From JBBWZH01 sp035544115 (GTDB taxonomy: Bacteria; Actinomycetota; Actinomycetes; Mycobacteriales; CADCTP01), in NCBI GenBank assembly GCA_963714145.1, contig OY970235.1, positions 744,001 to 808,000 on the forward strand: a DNA stretch of 64,000 bases. The letters run 5' to 3'. The translations under genes were made by a program, and so were the position numbers. The notes under the pieces are model-generated. The model saw only the letters and a list, made by a program, of their open reading frames with translations. It did not search any database and was not told where the DNA came from. This document shows positions 1 to 9,649 of the stretch, piece by piece (the first letter of the stretch is position 1; each line of letters opens with the position of its first letter).

Positions 1-206
1 GCTTCCTGGCGGGCATGCCGCAGGAAACCCCACGGGTTGGCAACCACGCCTTGCTACCTCCCGGGCTCGACGAGTCTCACGCGCATGGCGAGACGACATC
101 GGCTCGCGGGGTTTCCCCCATGTTACCGGCCACCGTACGGCAGCCCAGGGCTGAGCCGCGCAGGTCACAGCGGCGCTACGGCCCAGCGAACGGCCCGGGC
201 GAGGGG

Positions 207-2267
207 TCAGAGCAGCGCCGGCTGCTCCCAGTCCTTGCCGAGCACGTGCTGGGCCATGAACGCCATCACCGTCTCATACCAGACCCGGGTATGGCCGGGA
301 GTCAGCACCCAGTGGTTCTCGTCCGGGAAGTAGAGGAACTTCGCCGGCACGGAGAAACGGCACAGGTCGTACCAGAGGCGCATGGCCTCGCCGATCGGCA
401 CCCGGTAGTCCTTGTCGCCGTGGATGACCAGCATCGGCGTTCGTATGTCGGTCACCCTCAGGTGCGGCGAGTTCGCAAGGTAGCGCTCGTGCTGCCGCAA
501 TGGGTCGCCGAACTCGCGCTGCCAGTACGACGGCTCGTCGGTCGTGCCGGCGAACTGGTCGAGATGCCAGAGGCTCGCGTGCGTGACGATCGCCCGGAAC
601 CGGTCCGTCTGGGTCGCGATCCAGTTGGCCATGTAGCCGCCGAACGAGCCGCCCATCGCGCCGGTCCGGGTCTCGTCGACATCGTCCCGGGCACAGGCGG
701 CGTCGGTCAGCGCCATCAGGTCGGTGTACGGCCGCTCGCCCCACGCGCCCCAGCCCCGGCTGATGAAGCCATTCCCGTAGCCGGTGGACAACGCCGGGTC
801 GGGCATCAGCACCGAGTAGCCCTTGGCCACCATCAGCCACGGGTTCCAGCGCCAGGACCAAGCGTTCCAGCTGCTCATCGGGCCACCGTGGACGAACAAC
901 AGCAACGGTGCCGGCGAGCTCGCCGAGGCACCGTGGGGCACGGCCAGCCAGGCTCGCAGCGGGACGCCGTCGTCGGCCTCGGTGACGACCTCGGTCAGGC
1001 TGCCGGGCAGCACGGCCGTGGCGGCGGGGGACGGCAACCGGACCGGATCCTGGCCGGCCTCGCTCGGGTCCAGCCGGACCGGCGTCGGCGGCTCGTCGAT
1101 CGCCGACCGGAGCGCGAAGACCGCGCTGCCGTCCCGCGGAACTGCCACGTCGGTGTACGCACCGGTGACGGTCAGCCGGGTCAGCGTGTCGGTGCCGAGA
1201 TCGAGCCGGAACACCGGTGCGTGGCCGGTGTCGTCGGCAACGAAGTAGAGGCTGCCGCCATCACTGGCGAAGACCGGCCGGCCGGGCCAGATACTGGCTC
1301 CCGGCAGCAGATCACGCCCGACCCCAGACTCCAGGTCGACGTACCACAGCGTGCGCTTCGGCGCCTCGTTCCAGGCCCCCATGCCCTCGCGGATGCAGAC
1401 CAGCGCGCGGCCGTCGGGCGAGAGGGCCGGCGCGAAGTGAGCCGTGTCCGGCGCTTCGATCGGCATCCGGCGGTCTCCGGTGGCAGCGTCAAGCACGGTG
1501 ATCGTGTGCCGGTCGGTCGCCGGCGCGTCCTCCACCCGCCAGACAGCGGCGACCCAGCGGCCGTCGCCGGACACCGCGATGCCCTCGTCGATCCGCCCTT
1601 CCGGTGCCGGCGTCAGGTCACGCGGTGGAGGCGTCGGCGTCTCGCCGGCCGGTACCGGCCCGGCCGCGAACACGCGGAACTGCCCGGGCCCAAGGTCGTG
1701 ATCCCAGAACCGGACCGGATGCCGTTCGTGCAGGATCGCGGTGACCCCGGCGTCCTTGCGCTCCCCGCGGCGTCGCGCGTCTTCGTCCAGGCTGGTCGCG
1801 CCGGGCAGCACGGGCGCGAGGAACGCCACGTCTCCCGTCTCGACCGCGATCGCGACCTCGCTCACGCCGCCGGGCGGCGCCAGCACCTGGCGGGCCTCGC
1901 CACCGCCGGCGGGCAGCAACCAGAGTGCCGCAACCTCGTCCTTCTGCGCCTCCGGGAGGACGGTCGGGTCCGGGCGCCGGGAGGCGAACAGCAGGCCGCC
2001 GTCCGGCAGGAACGTCGCCTGCGCCTCGCCCGGGGCCGAGCGGGTCAGCCTCCGCGCCGGCGCTACGCCCGCCGGGTCGATCTCCCACAACGCCGAGACG
2101 TACCGCTTCCCGTCGGTGCCCGGCGCGGCGACGGCGGTGACGAGCCGGCTGCCGTCGGGCGAGACCGTCAGGCCGGACAACCGCGGCAAGCTGACGTAGG
2201 CGGCCAGTTCATGGAATGGCGTCACCGGATGGTCGTCGTTCGGCGCGGTGCGCTCGTCAGCAGCCAT
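207..2267 (-). CDS. S9 family (prolyl oligopeptidase-type) serine peptidase
   Basis: 686-residue protein with the two-part layout of acylaminoacyl-peptidase/dipeptidyl-peptidase enzymes. An N-terminal beta-propeller of repeated strands with SPDG-type turns (for example VSPDGSRLV and LSPDGRALV) covers about residues 1-420, and an alpha/beta hydrolase domain covers about 430-686. The nucleophile motif GGSFGGYMAN puts the catalytic Ser near 541. HGDKDYRVP supplies the Asp (about 620) and ENHW the His (about 651). No signal peptide is visible, so it is probably cytoplasmic and cleaves short or N-acylated peptides. The substrate cannot be read from sequence. It is transcribed alone. The family call is firm. 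Confidence 0.93.
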   Translation of the reverse strand: MAADERTAPNDDHPVTPFHELAAYVSLPRLSGLTVSPDGSRLVTAVAAPGTDGKRYVSALWEIDPAGVAPARRLTRSAPGEAQATFLPDGGLLFASRRPDPTVLPEAQKDEVAALWLLPAGGGEARQVLAPPGGVSEVAIAVETGDVAFLAPVLPGATSLDEDARRRGERKDAGVTAILHERHPVRFWDHDLGPGQFRVFAAGPVPAGETPTPPPRDLTPAPEGRIDEGIAVSGDGRWVAAVWRVEDAPATDRHTITVLDAATGDRRMPIEAPDTAHFAPALSPDGRALVCIREGMGAWNEAPKRTLWYVDLESGVGRDLLPGASIWPGRPVFASDGGSLYFVADDTGHAPVFRLDLGTDTLTRLTVTGAYTDVAVPRDGSAVFALRSAIDEPPTPVRLDPSEAGQDPVRLPSPAATAVLPGSLTEVVTEADDGVPLRAWLAVPHGASASSPAPLLLFVHGGPMSSWNAWSWRWNPWLMVAKGYSVLMPDPALSTGYGNGFISRGWGAWGERPYTDLMALTDAACARDDVDETRTGAMGGSFGGYMANWIATQTDRFRAIVTHASLWHLDQFAGTTDEPSYWQREFGDPLRQHERYLANSPHLRVTDIRTPMLVIHGDKDYRVPIGEAMRLWYDLCRFSVPAKFLYFPDENHWVLTPGHTRVWYETVMAFMAQHVLGKDWEQPALL

Positions 2268-2468
2268 CGGCTGGACTCCTCGGAGCCGGGATCGGTGAAC
2301 CGACCCTATCGACAGAAATGTGTTGGTGCTGCGATCGACTGTGACATGCCCCGTTCCGGTCCGGGGGGTGTCGCGCGCTCGATCGCTGCGGCTGGCTCAT
2401 GCCGGAGCCGGGCCGATCCGGTGCCGCCGGGCGGCTGCGCGGCGGAGCCGGAACGGCGGCTGTTCAAG

Positions 2469-3161
2469 TCAGGCCGGCGTCACGAACACGTGCGCGGCTA
2501 CGAGATCGTCAACGTCAGTGCTGCGCCCACCGGAGTGTACGAACACACCGTCACCGGATGGCTCCACCGAGATGGACCGCCCCGGCTGCACGCCGGCCTC
2601 GCGCAGCTGCCGCATGATGTCGGCGTCCGGCTGGAGCTGCTCGCTGATCCGGCGCACCACGACGTCGGCCGGATGACCGATCGCGGCAGCCTTCATCGTG
2701 GTCAGCCCCGGCATCTCGGCCGGCACCGAGACGGCGCCCAGCTCGTCCAGCCCCGGGATCGGGTTACCGTGCGGGCACGTGGTCGGCGCGGCCAGCAGCT
2801 CGAAGATCCGCCGCTCGACAGCCTCCGACATCACGTGCTCCCACCGGCACGCCTCAATGTGCACGTCTTCCCACGGCAGCCCGATCACGTCGACCAACAG
2901 GCACTCGGCGAGCCGGTGCTTGCGCATGACCGCGACCGCCAGTCGTCGACCGGCGTCGGTGAGTTGCAAGTGCCGGTCACCCTCGACCGTGAGCAGGCTG
3001 TCCCGTTCCATCCGGGCGACGGTCTGGCTGACCGTGGGGCCGCTCTGCCGCAGACGCTCGGCTATCCGGGCGCGCAGCGGGACGATGCCCTCCTCCTCCA
3101 ATTCGTAGACGGTGCGGAGGTACATCTCCGTGGTGTCGATCAGATCACTGTGGTGGCTCAA
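2469..3161 (-). CDS. ideR: Iron-dependent DtxR-family repressor (IdeR/DmdR)
   Basis: About 230 residues with near-textbook IdeR/DmdR features. There is a winged helix (LIDTTEMYLRTVYELEEEG, then QSGPTVSQTVARMERD), a metal-binding/dimerisation region with RKHRLAECLLVDVIGLPWE and CRWEHVMSEAVERR, and a C-terminal SH3-like FeoA domain after about residue 150. The family binds Fe(II) and represses iron-uptake genes. The open frame runs upstream to 3254, but I place the start at the TTG at 3161. GGAGG lies 4 nt ahead of it, and the resulting N-terminus (MSHHSDLIDTTEMYLRT) matches family members. A GTG at 3179 is the alternative. No palindromic iron box was seen upstream. Confidence 0.93.
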   Translation of the reverse strand: MSHHSDLIDTTEMYLRTVYELEEEGIVPLRARIAERLRQSGPTVSQTVARMERDSLLTVEGDRHLQLTDAGRRLAVAVMRKHRLAECLLVDVIGLPWEDVHIEACRWEHVMSEAVERRIFELLAAPTTCPHGNPIPGLDELGAVSVPAEMPGLTTMKAAAIGHPADVVVRRISEQLQPDADIMRQLREAGVQPGRSISVEPSGDGVFVHSGGRSTDVDDLVAAHVFVTPA

Positions 3162-3452
3162 GTTTCCTCCGGCGCTCACCCACGATGTTACGACCGCACC
3201 GGCAAGAGAAAGCGGATACCGGCCGCCGAACTGATCAGGGACGGAATCCGGCATTGCCGCCGCGCAGGATCCAAACCGCTACAGGGCGGCAGTTCGTGGC
3301 CGGGCCCTGGCGTCGACCGGACACCTCAGCTCAGCGCCAGCGGCCTGCGGCGGATCGCCAACCAACGGTCTGGCCAGGGTACCTACGCCGGTGCGGCAAC
3401 GGCCAATGGCCGCTGCCGCACCTGGTGGAGCTTGATTCCTCGCGCGGTCCGG

Positions 3453-4034
3453 TTACTTCGCGTACTTCTTCAGCAACTGCGCGAGCAGCGAGGAGGCGAT
3501 GCTGTCGCCACCGGTGCCGAGACCGCTGAAGTACGCGGCGAGCAGCCCCTCGGCCGCCGGGTCGCTGGACCGGGCCACGTAGATGATGTTCGAGTCGGTC
3601 TTGATCGCCGGGTGCCCGCCGACCTGGAGGTTCTTGAACTGACCCTTCTTGTACTCGGACAGGGTCAGGAAGTCGAAGACCGCCACGATGAGCGACTTGC
3701 CGTTCGAGGCGGTGATCTGGCAACCGGTGGACTGCGACTGCTTCAGCGTGACCGACGAGCCGAGCTGCTTCTCGACCTCGCTCTTGTCGAGCGCGGAGCA
3801 CACCTCGTTGGTGTCGTCACCGCCGCTGGACGAGGACTCACTAGGCGACTCGGACTCACTGGACGACTCGCTCGGCGACTCGCTCGGGCTGTCGTCCGAC
3901 GACGTCGGCGAGGTGGTCGTACCACCCTGCCCCTCGGCGAACGACCCCTGACCGGACACGGTCTTGGCGCACCCGGCGACGAGCGCCGCGGCGAACAGCG
4001 CGGCGAGGAACGCCAACACGCGACGGGCGACCAT
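3453..4034 (-). CDS. Secreted lipoprotein with Ser/Glu-rich linker
   Basis: 193 residues starting at ATG 4034, 7 nt after an AGGAGGG ribosome binding site. A signal peptide with an LVAGC lipobox predicts a diacylglyceryl-modified Cys near residue 21. A low-complexity Ser/Pro/Glu/Asp linker follows, then a compact domain of about 120 residues with two Cys (VCSAL and GCQI) that probably pair. The overall look is of the DUF3558-like actinobacterial lipoproteins, but I do not assign a family. It sits between the iron regulator and acuC, alone in its transcription unit. The function is unknown. Confidence 0.8.
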   Translation of the reverse strand: MVARRVLAFLAALFAAALVAGCAKTVSGQGSFAEGQGGTTTSPTSSDDSPSESPSESSSESESPSESSSSGGDDTNEVCSALDKSEVEKQLGSSVTLKQSQSTGCQITASNGKSLIVAVFDFLTLSEYKKGQFKNLQVGGHPAIKTDSNIIYVARSSDPAAEGLLAAYFSGLGTGGDSIASSLLAQLLKKYAK

Positions 4035-4308
4035 GGACGTACCCTCCTCAGTTGGGGGCCTGCTGGTAGGCCACACAGGAAGCTCGACCAGCCTACGGCC
4101 TGCCGTCCGACGATGAGTCGACTGTCCTGCTCAGGAACTTCCCCGGGCGAGTCGGGCGGCGGGCAGAGGTTACGGACTCACCGTCCCGGAACACCAGCCC
4201 ATCTGGTGGATTTGGCATTCGGATTGCCTAACATCCTGCCCTCGCGGACGTTCCGGGCCGCCTGTACGGGCGCCATCATCACGCTGCCGGAACGGGTAGC
4301 GTCGGTCC

Positions 4309-5556
4309 GTGAGCGATTCGGTGGCGGTTGTCTGGGACGACGGGTATCTCGGCTACAAGCTCAGCGAGGACCACCCGCTGCATCCGGTACGGCTGGCCCT
4401 GACCGTTTCGTTGGCCCGCGGTCTGGGTGTTCTCGGTCACTCCAGCGTCCAGATGCTGCGGCCGGAGCCGGCGAGTGACGAGCTGCTCACGCTGGTGCAC
4501 TCCGCGGAGTACCTGGACGCGGTGCGGCGGGCGCCCACGGATCCGGATGTCGGTCACGGTCTGAACACGCCTGATAACCCGGTGTTCGCGGACATGCATG
4601 AGGCGGCTGCGCTGATCACCGGCGGCAGTGTGCTGGCCGCGCGCCGGATCTGGGCCGGCGAGAGTCAGCATGCGCTGAACATCGCGGGCGGGCTGCACCA
4701 CGCGATGCGCGCGCAGGCGTCCGGGTTCTGCGTCTACAACGATGCCGCAATCGCCATCGCGGAACTGCTGCGCCGCGGTGCGGATCGGGTGGCCTATGTC
4801 GACGTGGACGTACACCACGGCGACGGCGTGCAGGCCGCGTTCTACGACGACCCACGGGTGCTCACGATCAGCCTGCATCAGAGCCCGCTCACGTTGTTCC
4901 CGGGCACCGGGTTCCCGGATGAGATCGGCGATGGTGACGCAGCGGGTATGTCTGTGAACGTGGCGCTGCCGCCGGGCACGGCGGACCGTGGCTGGCTGCG
5001 CGCTTTCCATGCGGTGGTGCCAGGGCTCCTGCGCGCGTTCCAGCCGCAGGTGCTGGTTACCCAGTGTGGCTGCGACACGCACCACGAGGACCCACTGGCG
5101 AACCTGGCGCTGACCGTGGACGGGCAGCGGGCGTCGTACGCGGCGTTGCACGAGCTGGCGCACGAGTTCTGCGGCGGCCGCTGGCTCGGGTTCGGCGGCG
5201 GCGGGTACGGGTTGGTCAGGTGTGTTCCGCGGGCGTGGACACACCTGATCGCCGAGGCGACCGGCGAGCCTGTGCCGGCTTGGACGCGGATCCCGGCGGA
5301 GTGGCAGGAGGAGGTGCGGGCGCGCGGGTTCCGGATCACGCCACCGGTGTGGATGACCGAGGCGGGCGAACGGGCCACGCTGATCGACCCTGACGCAGGC
5401 CCGGGCGCTGCCCAGGACGGTGACGCGGACGACGGGCGACCCGCCTACCAGCCCTGGCAGCCCGGCGCCGGCACGCCGCTCGACCGCGCTATCGTCGCGA
5501 CCCGTCGCGCCGTCTACCCGCTGCACGGACTCGACCCCGACGACCCGCGCGACTAG
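4309..5556 (+). CDS. acuC: AcuC-type lysine deacetylase (class I HDAC-like)
   Basis: 415-residue Zn-dependent deacetylase starting at GTG 4309. The arginase/deacetylase fold carries GGLHHAMRAQASGFCVYND, the zinc/active-site motif VDVDVHHGDGVQ (Asp and His ligands), the substrate-pocket LHQ, and QCGCDTHHEDPLANL (second Asp). GGGGYG completes the family pattern. AcuC removes acetyl groups from acetylated enzymes such as acetyl-CoA synthetase and so reactivates them. The gene is followed after only 11 bp by a PatA-like protein acetyltransferase, so the pair is probably one operon with opposing activities. The last 50 or so residues are Asp/Pro-rich and variable. Confidence 0.94.
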   Translation: MSDSVAVVWDDGYLGYKLSEDHPLHPVRLALTVSLARGLGVLGHSSVQMLRPEPASDELLTLVHSAEYLDAVRRAPTDPDVGHGLNTPDNPVFADMHEAAALITGGSVLAARRIWAGESQHALNIAGGLHHAMRAQASGFCVYNDAAIAIAELLRRGADRVAYVDVDVHHGDGVQAAFYDDPRVLTISLHQSPLTLFPGTGFPDEIGDGDAAGMSVNVALPPGTADRGWLRAFHAVVPGLLRAFQPQVLVTQCGCDTHHEDPLANLALTVDGQRASYAALHELAHEFCGGRWLGFGGGGYGLVRCVPRAWTHLIAEATGEPVPAWTRIPAEWQEEVRARGFRITPPVWMTEAGERATLIDPDAGPGAAQDGDADDGRPAYQPWQPGAGTPLDRAIVATRRAVYPLHGLDPDDPRD

Positions 5557-5567
5557 CCGGCCCCGAC

Positions 5568-8393
5568 ATGCCGCCCGATCGATCTGACGGCGCGGGACCG
5601 CTGGCCGGTCCGGCTGGACCGGCCAGGCCGGCGCCGGCCGGAGCTGACCCGCGCCCCGGTCCTGGTTCGGCCGCCGACGCCCCGGGCTCGGCGGAACCTC
5701 CGAGGGCCGCGGGTGTCGCTGGCGTGCCGGATCCGTCGGCTCCGGAGCGGGCGGGGTATCCGGCACATTGGGAGGCCGACGTGCTGGCCTCCGACGGCGG
5801 GACGCTGCATCTGCGGCCGATCCGACCGGACGACGCCGATCGGCTGGTGTCACTCCACTCGCGGCTATCGGAGCGGACGCGGTACCTGCGGTACTTCACG
5901 GCCTACCCACAGATCCCGCGACGGGACCTGCACCGCTTCACCCATGTGGATCATTTCGACCGGGTCGCGCTGGTGGCCGAGCTCGGTGGCCAGATCGTCG
6001 GGGTCGGGCGGTTCGACCGGCTGCTTCCGACCGACGAAGCCGAGGTCGCGTTCGTGGTGGAGGACGCGCACCAGGGGCGGGGCATCGGGCCGGTGCTGCT
6101 GGAGCACCTCGCCGCGACCGCCCGGGAGCGCGGGGTACTGCGGTTCGTCGCGGAAGTGCTGGCCGAGAACAGCCGGATGGTGCGGGTGTTCCTGGACGCG
6201 GGCTACTCGGCGGCGCCGGTGTTCGAGCAGGGCATCGTGCACCTCAGCTTCGCGATCGAACCGACCGCGGCGTCCATCGCCGTGGCGTACGAGCGGGAGC
6301 GGCGGGCCGAGGCGCGGTCGGTCGAGCGGTTGCTGACGCCACGCTCGGTTGCCGTTATCGGCGCCAGCAACGACGTCGGCAAGGTCGGGCACGCCGTGTT
6401 CCGCAGCCTGCTCGGCTACGGCTTCCAGGGCCCGATCTACCCGGTGAACCCGACGGCGCGGCACGTCGGCGGGGTACGCGCCTACCCAACCGTGCTTGAC
6501 GTGCCGGATGACGTCGACCTGGCCGTCGTCGCGGTGCCGGCCGCCGCGCTGTCGCAGGTGGTCGAGGACTGCGCCGGGAAGAAGGTGCGTGGGCTGGTCG
6601 TGGTATCCGGCGGGTTTGGTGAGCGCGGTGACGCGGGCGCCGATCTCGAACGGGCACTGGTCGCGGCGGCGCGGGCGAACGGCATGCGGGTGGTCGGCCC
6701 GAATTGCCTCGGCGTGCTGAACAGCGACCCGGCGGTCCGGCTCAACGCCACGCTGGCGCCGGTGGTACCCGGTCGCGGGCGGGTCGGCTTCTTCTGCCAG
6801 TCCGGCGCGCTCGGAGTCGCGATCCTGGAGGCGGCGGCCCGGCGCGGGCTCGGCCTGTCGACGTTCGTCTCTGCCGGCAACCGCGCTGACGTGTCCGGGA
6901 ATGACCTGCTTCAGTTCTGGGAGAGTGACCCGGCTACCGAGGTCGTGCTGTTGTACCTGGAGAGCTTCGGAAACCCGCGGAAGTTCGCCCGGCTGGCCCG
7001 GCGACTGGCGCGGCGCAAGCCGATCGTCGCGGTGAAGTCCGGCCGGCACGGATCGGTCACGCCGGAGCTGGCGGCCGGGTCGGTCCCGCTGCCGGACGCG
7101 GCGGTGCAGGCGATCTTCGAGGCCAGTGGCGTGATCCAGGTGGAAACGCTCACCGGGCTGTTCGACGTCGCGCAGTTGCTGGCGTACCAGCCACTGCCGG
7201 CCGGTGATCGGGTTGCGGCGGTGACAAACTCGTCCGCGCTCGGGGTGCTGATCGCCGACGCCTGCCGGCAGGCCGGGCTGACCCTGACCGGACCGGGCAC
7301 GATCGACATCGGCCCGGCTGGCTCGGTCGCCGCCTTCGCCGCCGCGCTGCGGTCGGCCGTCGAGTTGGCGGACGCGGTCGTGGCCGTGTTCGTGCCACCG
7401 GTGGCCACCTCCGGAGACGACTACGCGCAGGCGCTGGCCGATGTCTCGGCCGGTGTCGGGGCCGATCGGGGCGTGCCGGTGGTGTCGACGTTCCTCGGCA
7501 CCGAGGGGGTGCCGGCGCCGCTGCGCCGGTTCGGCCCGGATGGCGCGGTGGTCCGTGGCTCGGTGCCGTCGTACCCGACGCCGGAGCGTGCGGTCCGGGC
7601 CCTGGCCCGGGTCAGCCGGTACGCGCAGTGGCGCCGGCGGTCGGTCGGCACCGTTCCCGATCTGCCAGACCTGGCCGTGGACACTGCCATCGCGACCATC
7701 GCCGCGGCGTTGGCCGATGCGCCGGCCGGCCGGGACCTGACCCGCGAGGAGTGCGCCGAGCTGCTCGGCGCGTATGGCATCCGGCTCTGGCCCGGCATCC
7801 CGGTCGGCTCGGCGGACGAGGCGGTCGCCGCCGCGGACCAGCTCGGCTATCCGGTGGCGATCAAGTCCCTTGCCGACCAGTTCCGGCACCGCCGGGACCT
7901 CGGCGCGGTACGGCTTGAGGTGCCGGACCCGGCCGCGCTTCGGGCTGCCTGGCGTGCGCTGCCGGTCGATGCGGAGTTGGTGTTGGTACAGCCAATGGCG
8001 CCGGCCGGGGTGCCGACCGTGCTCGGCATCGTCGATGATCCGTCGTTCGGGGCCCTGGTGTCGTTCGGCGTGGGTGGGGTAGCCACCGAGTTGCTCGGCG
8101 ACCGGGCGTACGCGGCCATTCCCCTGTCCGATGTGGACGCTGCGGCGCTGGTTCGGGTGCCCAAGGCGGCGCCGCTGCTGTCCGGCTACCGCGGCGCCGA
8201 ACCGGTCGACATGGCGGCGCTGGAAGACCTGGTACTGCGGCTGTCCCGGCTGGCCGAGGACCATCCGGGGGTACTCGCGCTGGAACTCAACCCGGTACTG
8301 GTCAGCCGGCGCGGCCTGGCCGTACTGGCGGCCCATGTCCGTGTCGGGCCGCCCACCGCCCGTGTGGAGCCGGGCCCGCGCCGACTGCGCTGA
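5568..8393 (+). CDS. PatA-like protein acetyltransferase: GNAT fused to an NDP-forming acyl-CoA synthetase-like module
   Basis: 941 residues. A Pro/Ala-rich N-terminus of about 65 residues precedes a GNAT domain at about 68-230, with acetyl-CoA loop HQGRGIGPVLLEHL. Next come a CoA-binding Rossmann domain (SVAVIGASNDVGKVGH), the succinyl-CoA-ligase-like domains, and a C-terminal ATP-grasp region from about 720 (LGYPVAIKSL). The GNAT-first order is that described for Streptomyces PatA, the reverse of Salmonella Pat. In such proteins the synthetase part is usually regulatory and the GNAT acetylates acyl-CoA synthetases. It lies 11 bp after the AcuC deacetylase gene. The start is uncertain because the N-terminus is low complexity. 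Confidence 0.87.
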   Translation: MPPDRSDGAGPLAGPAGPARPAPAGADPRPGPGSAADAPGSAEPPRAAGVAGVPDPSAPERAGYPAHWEADVLASDGGTLHLRPIRPDDADRLVSLHSRLSERTRYLRYFTAYPQIPRRDLHRFTHVDHFDRVALVAELGGQIVGVGRFDRLLPTDEAEVAFVVEDAHQGRGIGPVLLEHLAATARERGVLRFVAEVLAENSRMVRVFLDAGYSAAPVFEQGIVHLSFAIEPTAASIAVAYERERRAEARSVERLLTPRSVAVIGASNDVGKVGHAVFRSLLGYGFQGPIYPVNPTARHVGGVRAYPTVLDVPDDVDLAVVAVPAAALSQVVEDCAGKKVRGLVVVSGGFGERGDAGADLERALVAAARANGMRVVGPNCLGVLNSDPAVRLNATLAPVVPGRGRVGFFCQSGALGVAILEAAARRGLGLSTFVSAGNRADVSGNDLLQFWESDPATEVVLLYLESFGNPRKFARLARRLARRKPIVAVKSGRHGSVTPELAAGSVPLPDAAVQAIFEASGVIQVETLTGLFDVAQLLAYQPLPAGDRVAAVTNSSALGVLIADACRQAGLTLTGPGTIDIGPAGSVAAFAAALRSAVELADAVVAVFVPPVATSGDDYAQALADVSAGVGADRGVPVVSTFLGTEGVPAPLRRFGPDGAVVRGSVPSYPTPERAVRALARVSRYAQWRRRSVGTVPDLPDLAVDTAIATIAAALADAPAGRDLTREECAELLGAYGIRLWPGIPVGSADEAVAAADQLGYPVAIKSLADQFRHRRDLGAVRLEVPDPAALRAAWRALPVDAELVLVQPMAPAGVPTVLGIVDDPSFGALVSFGVGGVATELLGDRAYAAIPLSDVDAAALVRVPKAAPLLSGYRGAEPVDMAALEDLVLRLSRLAEDHPGVLALELNPVLVSRRGLAVLAAHVRVGPPTARVEPGPRRLR

Positions 8394-8424
8394 CCTCGTC
8401 CGGATAGGTCCCCCGGAGACAGAA

Positions 8425-8458
8425 CGGGCGGGTCGCGTCCGAGGACACGACCCGCCCG
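8425..8458. terminator. Bidirectional terminator hairpin
   Basis: A perfect 11-bp stem (CGGGCGGGTCG / CGACCCGCCCG) with a 12-nt loop lies between the convergent PatA-like gene and the sigma factor gene. There is no T-tract, as is common for actinobacterial terminators. Confidence 0.7.
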
Positions 8459-8473
8459 GCTGGACGGATGGGC

Positions 8474-9568
8474 TTAGTCGACGTAGTCGCGCAGCGACTG
8501 GGATCGCGACGGGTGGCGCAGCTTGGACATCGTGTCGCGCTCGATCTGGCGAATCCGCTCCCGGCTCAGCCCGAAGGCCTTGCCGATCTCGTCCAGCGTG
8601 CGCGGCCGGCCGTCGTCCAGGCCGTACCGCATCCGCAGCACCTGGCGTTCGCGCGCCTCCAGCGTGTCCAGCACCGCGTCGAGCTGGTCGCGCATGAAGC
8701 GGAAGTTCACCGCTTCCTCGGCCATCGGGGCGTCGGAGTCCTCGATGAAGTCACCGAGCTGCGCGTCCTCGTCGTCGCCGACAGTTTGGTCGAGGCTGAC
8801 CAGGTCGCGGGCATAGCCGAGTAGCTCGACCACTCGGGTGGGCTCGAGGTCGAGCTCGGCGCCCAACTCCACCTCTGTCGCATCCCGACCGAGCTGCTGG
8901 TGCAGCAGCCGTCGGGTGCGCTCCAGCTTGTTCACCTGCTCGACCAGGTGGACAGGCAGGCGGATGGTGCGGCCCTGATCGGCCATCGCCCGGGTGATCG
9001 CCTGCCGGATCCACCACGTCGCGTACGTGGAGAACTTGAAGCCCTTGGTGTAGTCGAACTTCTCGACAGCGCGGATCAGGCCCAGGTTGCCCTCCTGGAT
9101 GAGGTCCAGGAAAGGCAGCCCGTGGCCGGTGTAGCGCTTGGCGAGGGAGACGACCAGCCGCAGGTTCGCCTGGAGCAGGTGTTCCTTCGCCCGCTGGCCG
9201 TCGATGACCAGCGCGCGCAGGTCGCGCCGCCGAGCGGCGGACACCGGCACCTCGGCGTCGGTCAGCAACCGGTCGGCGTACAGCCCGGCCTCGATCCGTT
9301 TGGCCAGATCGACCTCCTGCGCAGCGTTGAGCAGCGCGACCTTGCCGATCTCGTTCAGGTAGACGCGGACCAGGTCGGCCGAGATGACGGCCTGCTCGTC
9401 CAGGTCGGGTAGGTCTACCCGCTCCTCGACGTCGTCGGCGACGGCGTCAGGCTCGACCGCGTCCGCGGGTGCGGTCGACCGCTGCGTACGGTGTGGCCGC
9501 GACATGATGCGCGGTTCGACGGACGCGCGGCGGCGCGGTGTGGCAGAGTTGGTTCGAGAAGAAGTCAC
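8474..9568 (-). CDS. sigB: Group-2 sigma-70 family sigma factor (SigB/HrdB-like)
   Basis: About 364 residues. Region 1.2 (DLVRVYLNEIGKVALL), region 2 (NLRLVVSLAKRYTGHGL, LDLIQEGNLGLIRAVEKFD, FSTYATWWIRQAI), region 3 and region 4.2 (TLDEIGKAFGLSRERIRQIE) are all intact and very close to mycobacterial SigB/SigA. It lacks the long acidic region 1.1 of the principal factor, so it is called group 2. An N-terminal basic/Thr-rich extension is of unclear reality. I chose GTG 9568, with GGGG 9 nt upstream; the frame is open to a GTG at 9622. In mycobacteria sigB and ideR are also close neighbours, which supports the name. HrdB-like paralogues cannot be excluded. Confidence 0.88.
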   Translation of the reverse strand: MTSSRTNSATPRRRASVEPRIMSRPHRTQRSTAPADAVEPDAVADDVEERVDLPDLDEQAVISADLVRVYLNEIGKVALLNAAQEVDLAKRIEAGLYADRLLTDAEVPVSAARRRDLRALVIDGQRAKEHLLQANLRLVVSLAKRYTGHGLPFLDLIQEGNLGLIRAVEKFDYTKGFKFSTYATWWIRQAITRAMADQGRTIRLPVHLVEQVNKLERTRRLLHQQLGRDATEVELGAELDLEPTRVVELLGYARDLVSLDQTVGDDEDAQLGDFIEDSDAPMAEEAVNFRFMRDQLDAVLDTLEARERQVLRMRYGLDDGRPRTLDEIGKAFGLSRERIRQIERDTMSKLRHPSRSQSLRDYVD

Positions 9569-9649
9569 TGAATATCGCCCCAAGCTTCGGGTCCGGCGTA
9601 CGAAGGTTTCAACGTTCTTCACGACGCGATGTTCCCGGGTTGAGTTCAG

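Noticed and set aside
3162..3452. Iron box autoregulating ideR
   Set aside because: I looked for the TTAGGTTAGGCTAACCTAA-like palindrome near ideR and saw none.
15..4478. A 1487-codon plus-strand frame
   Set aside because: It is antisense to the S9 peptidase, ideR and lipoprotein genes. Its Arg/Pro/Gly-biased translation has no domain, so it is a shadow of G+C-rich coding DNA.
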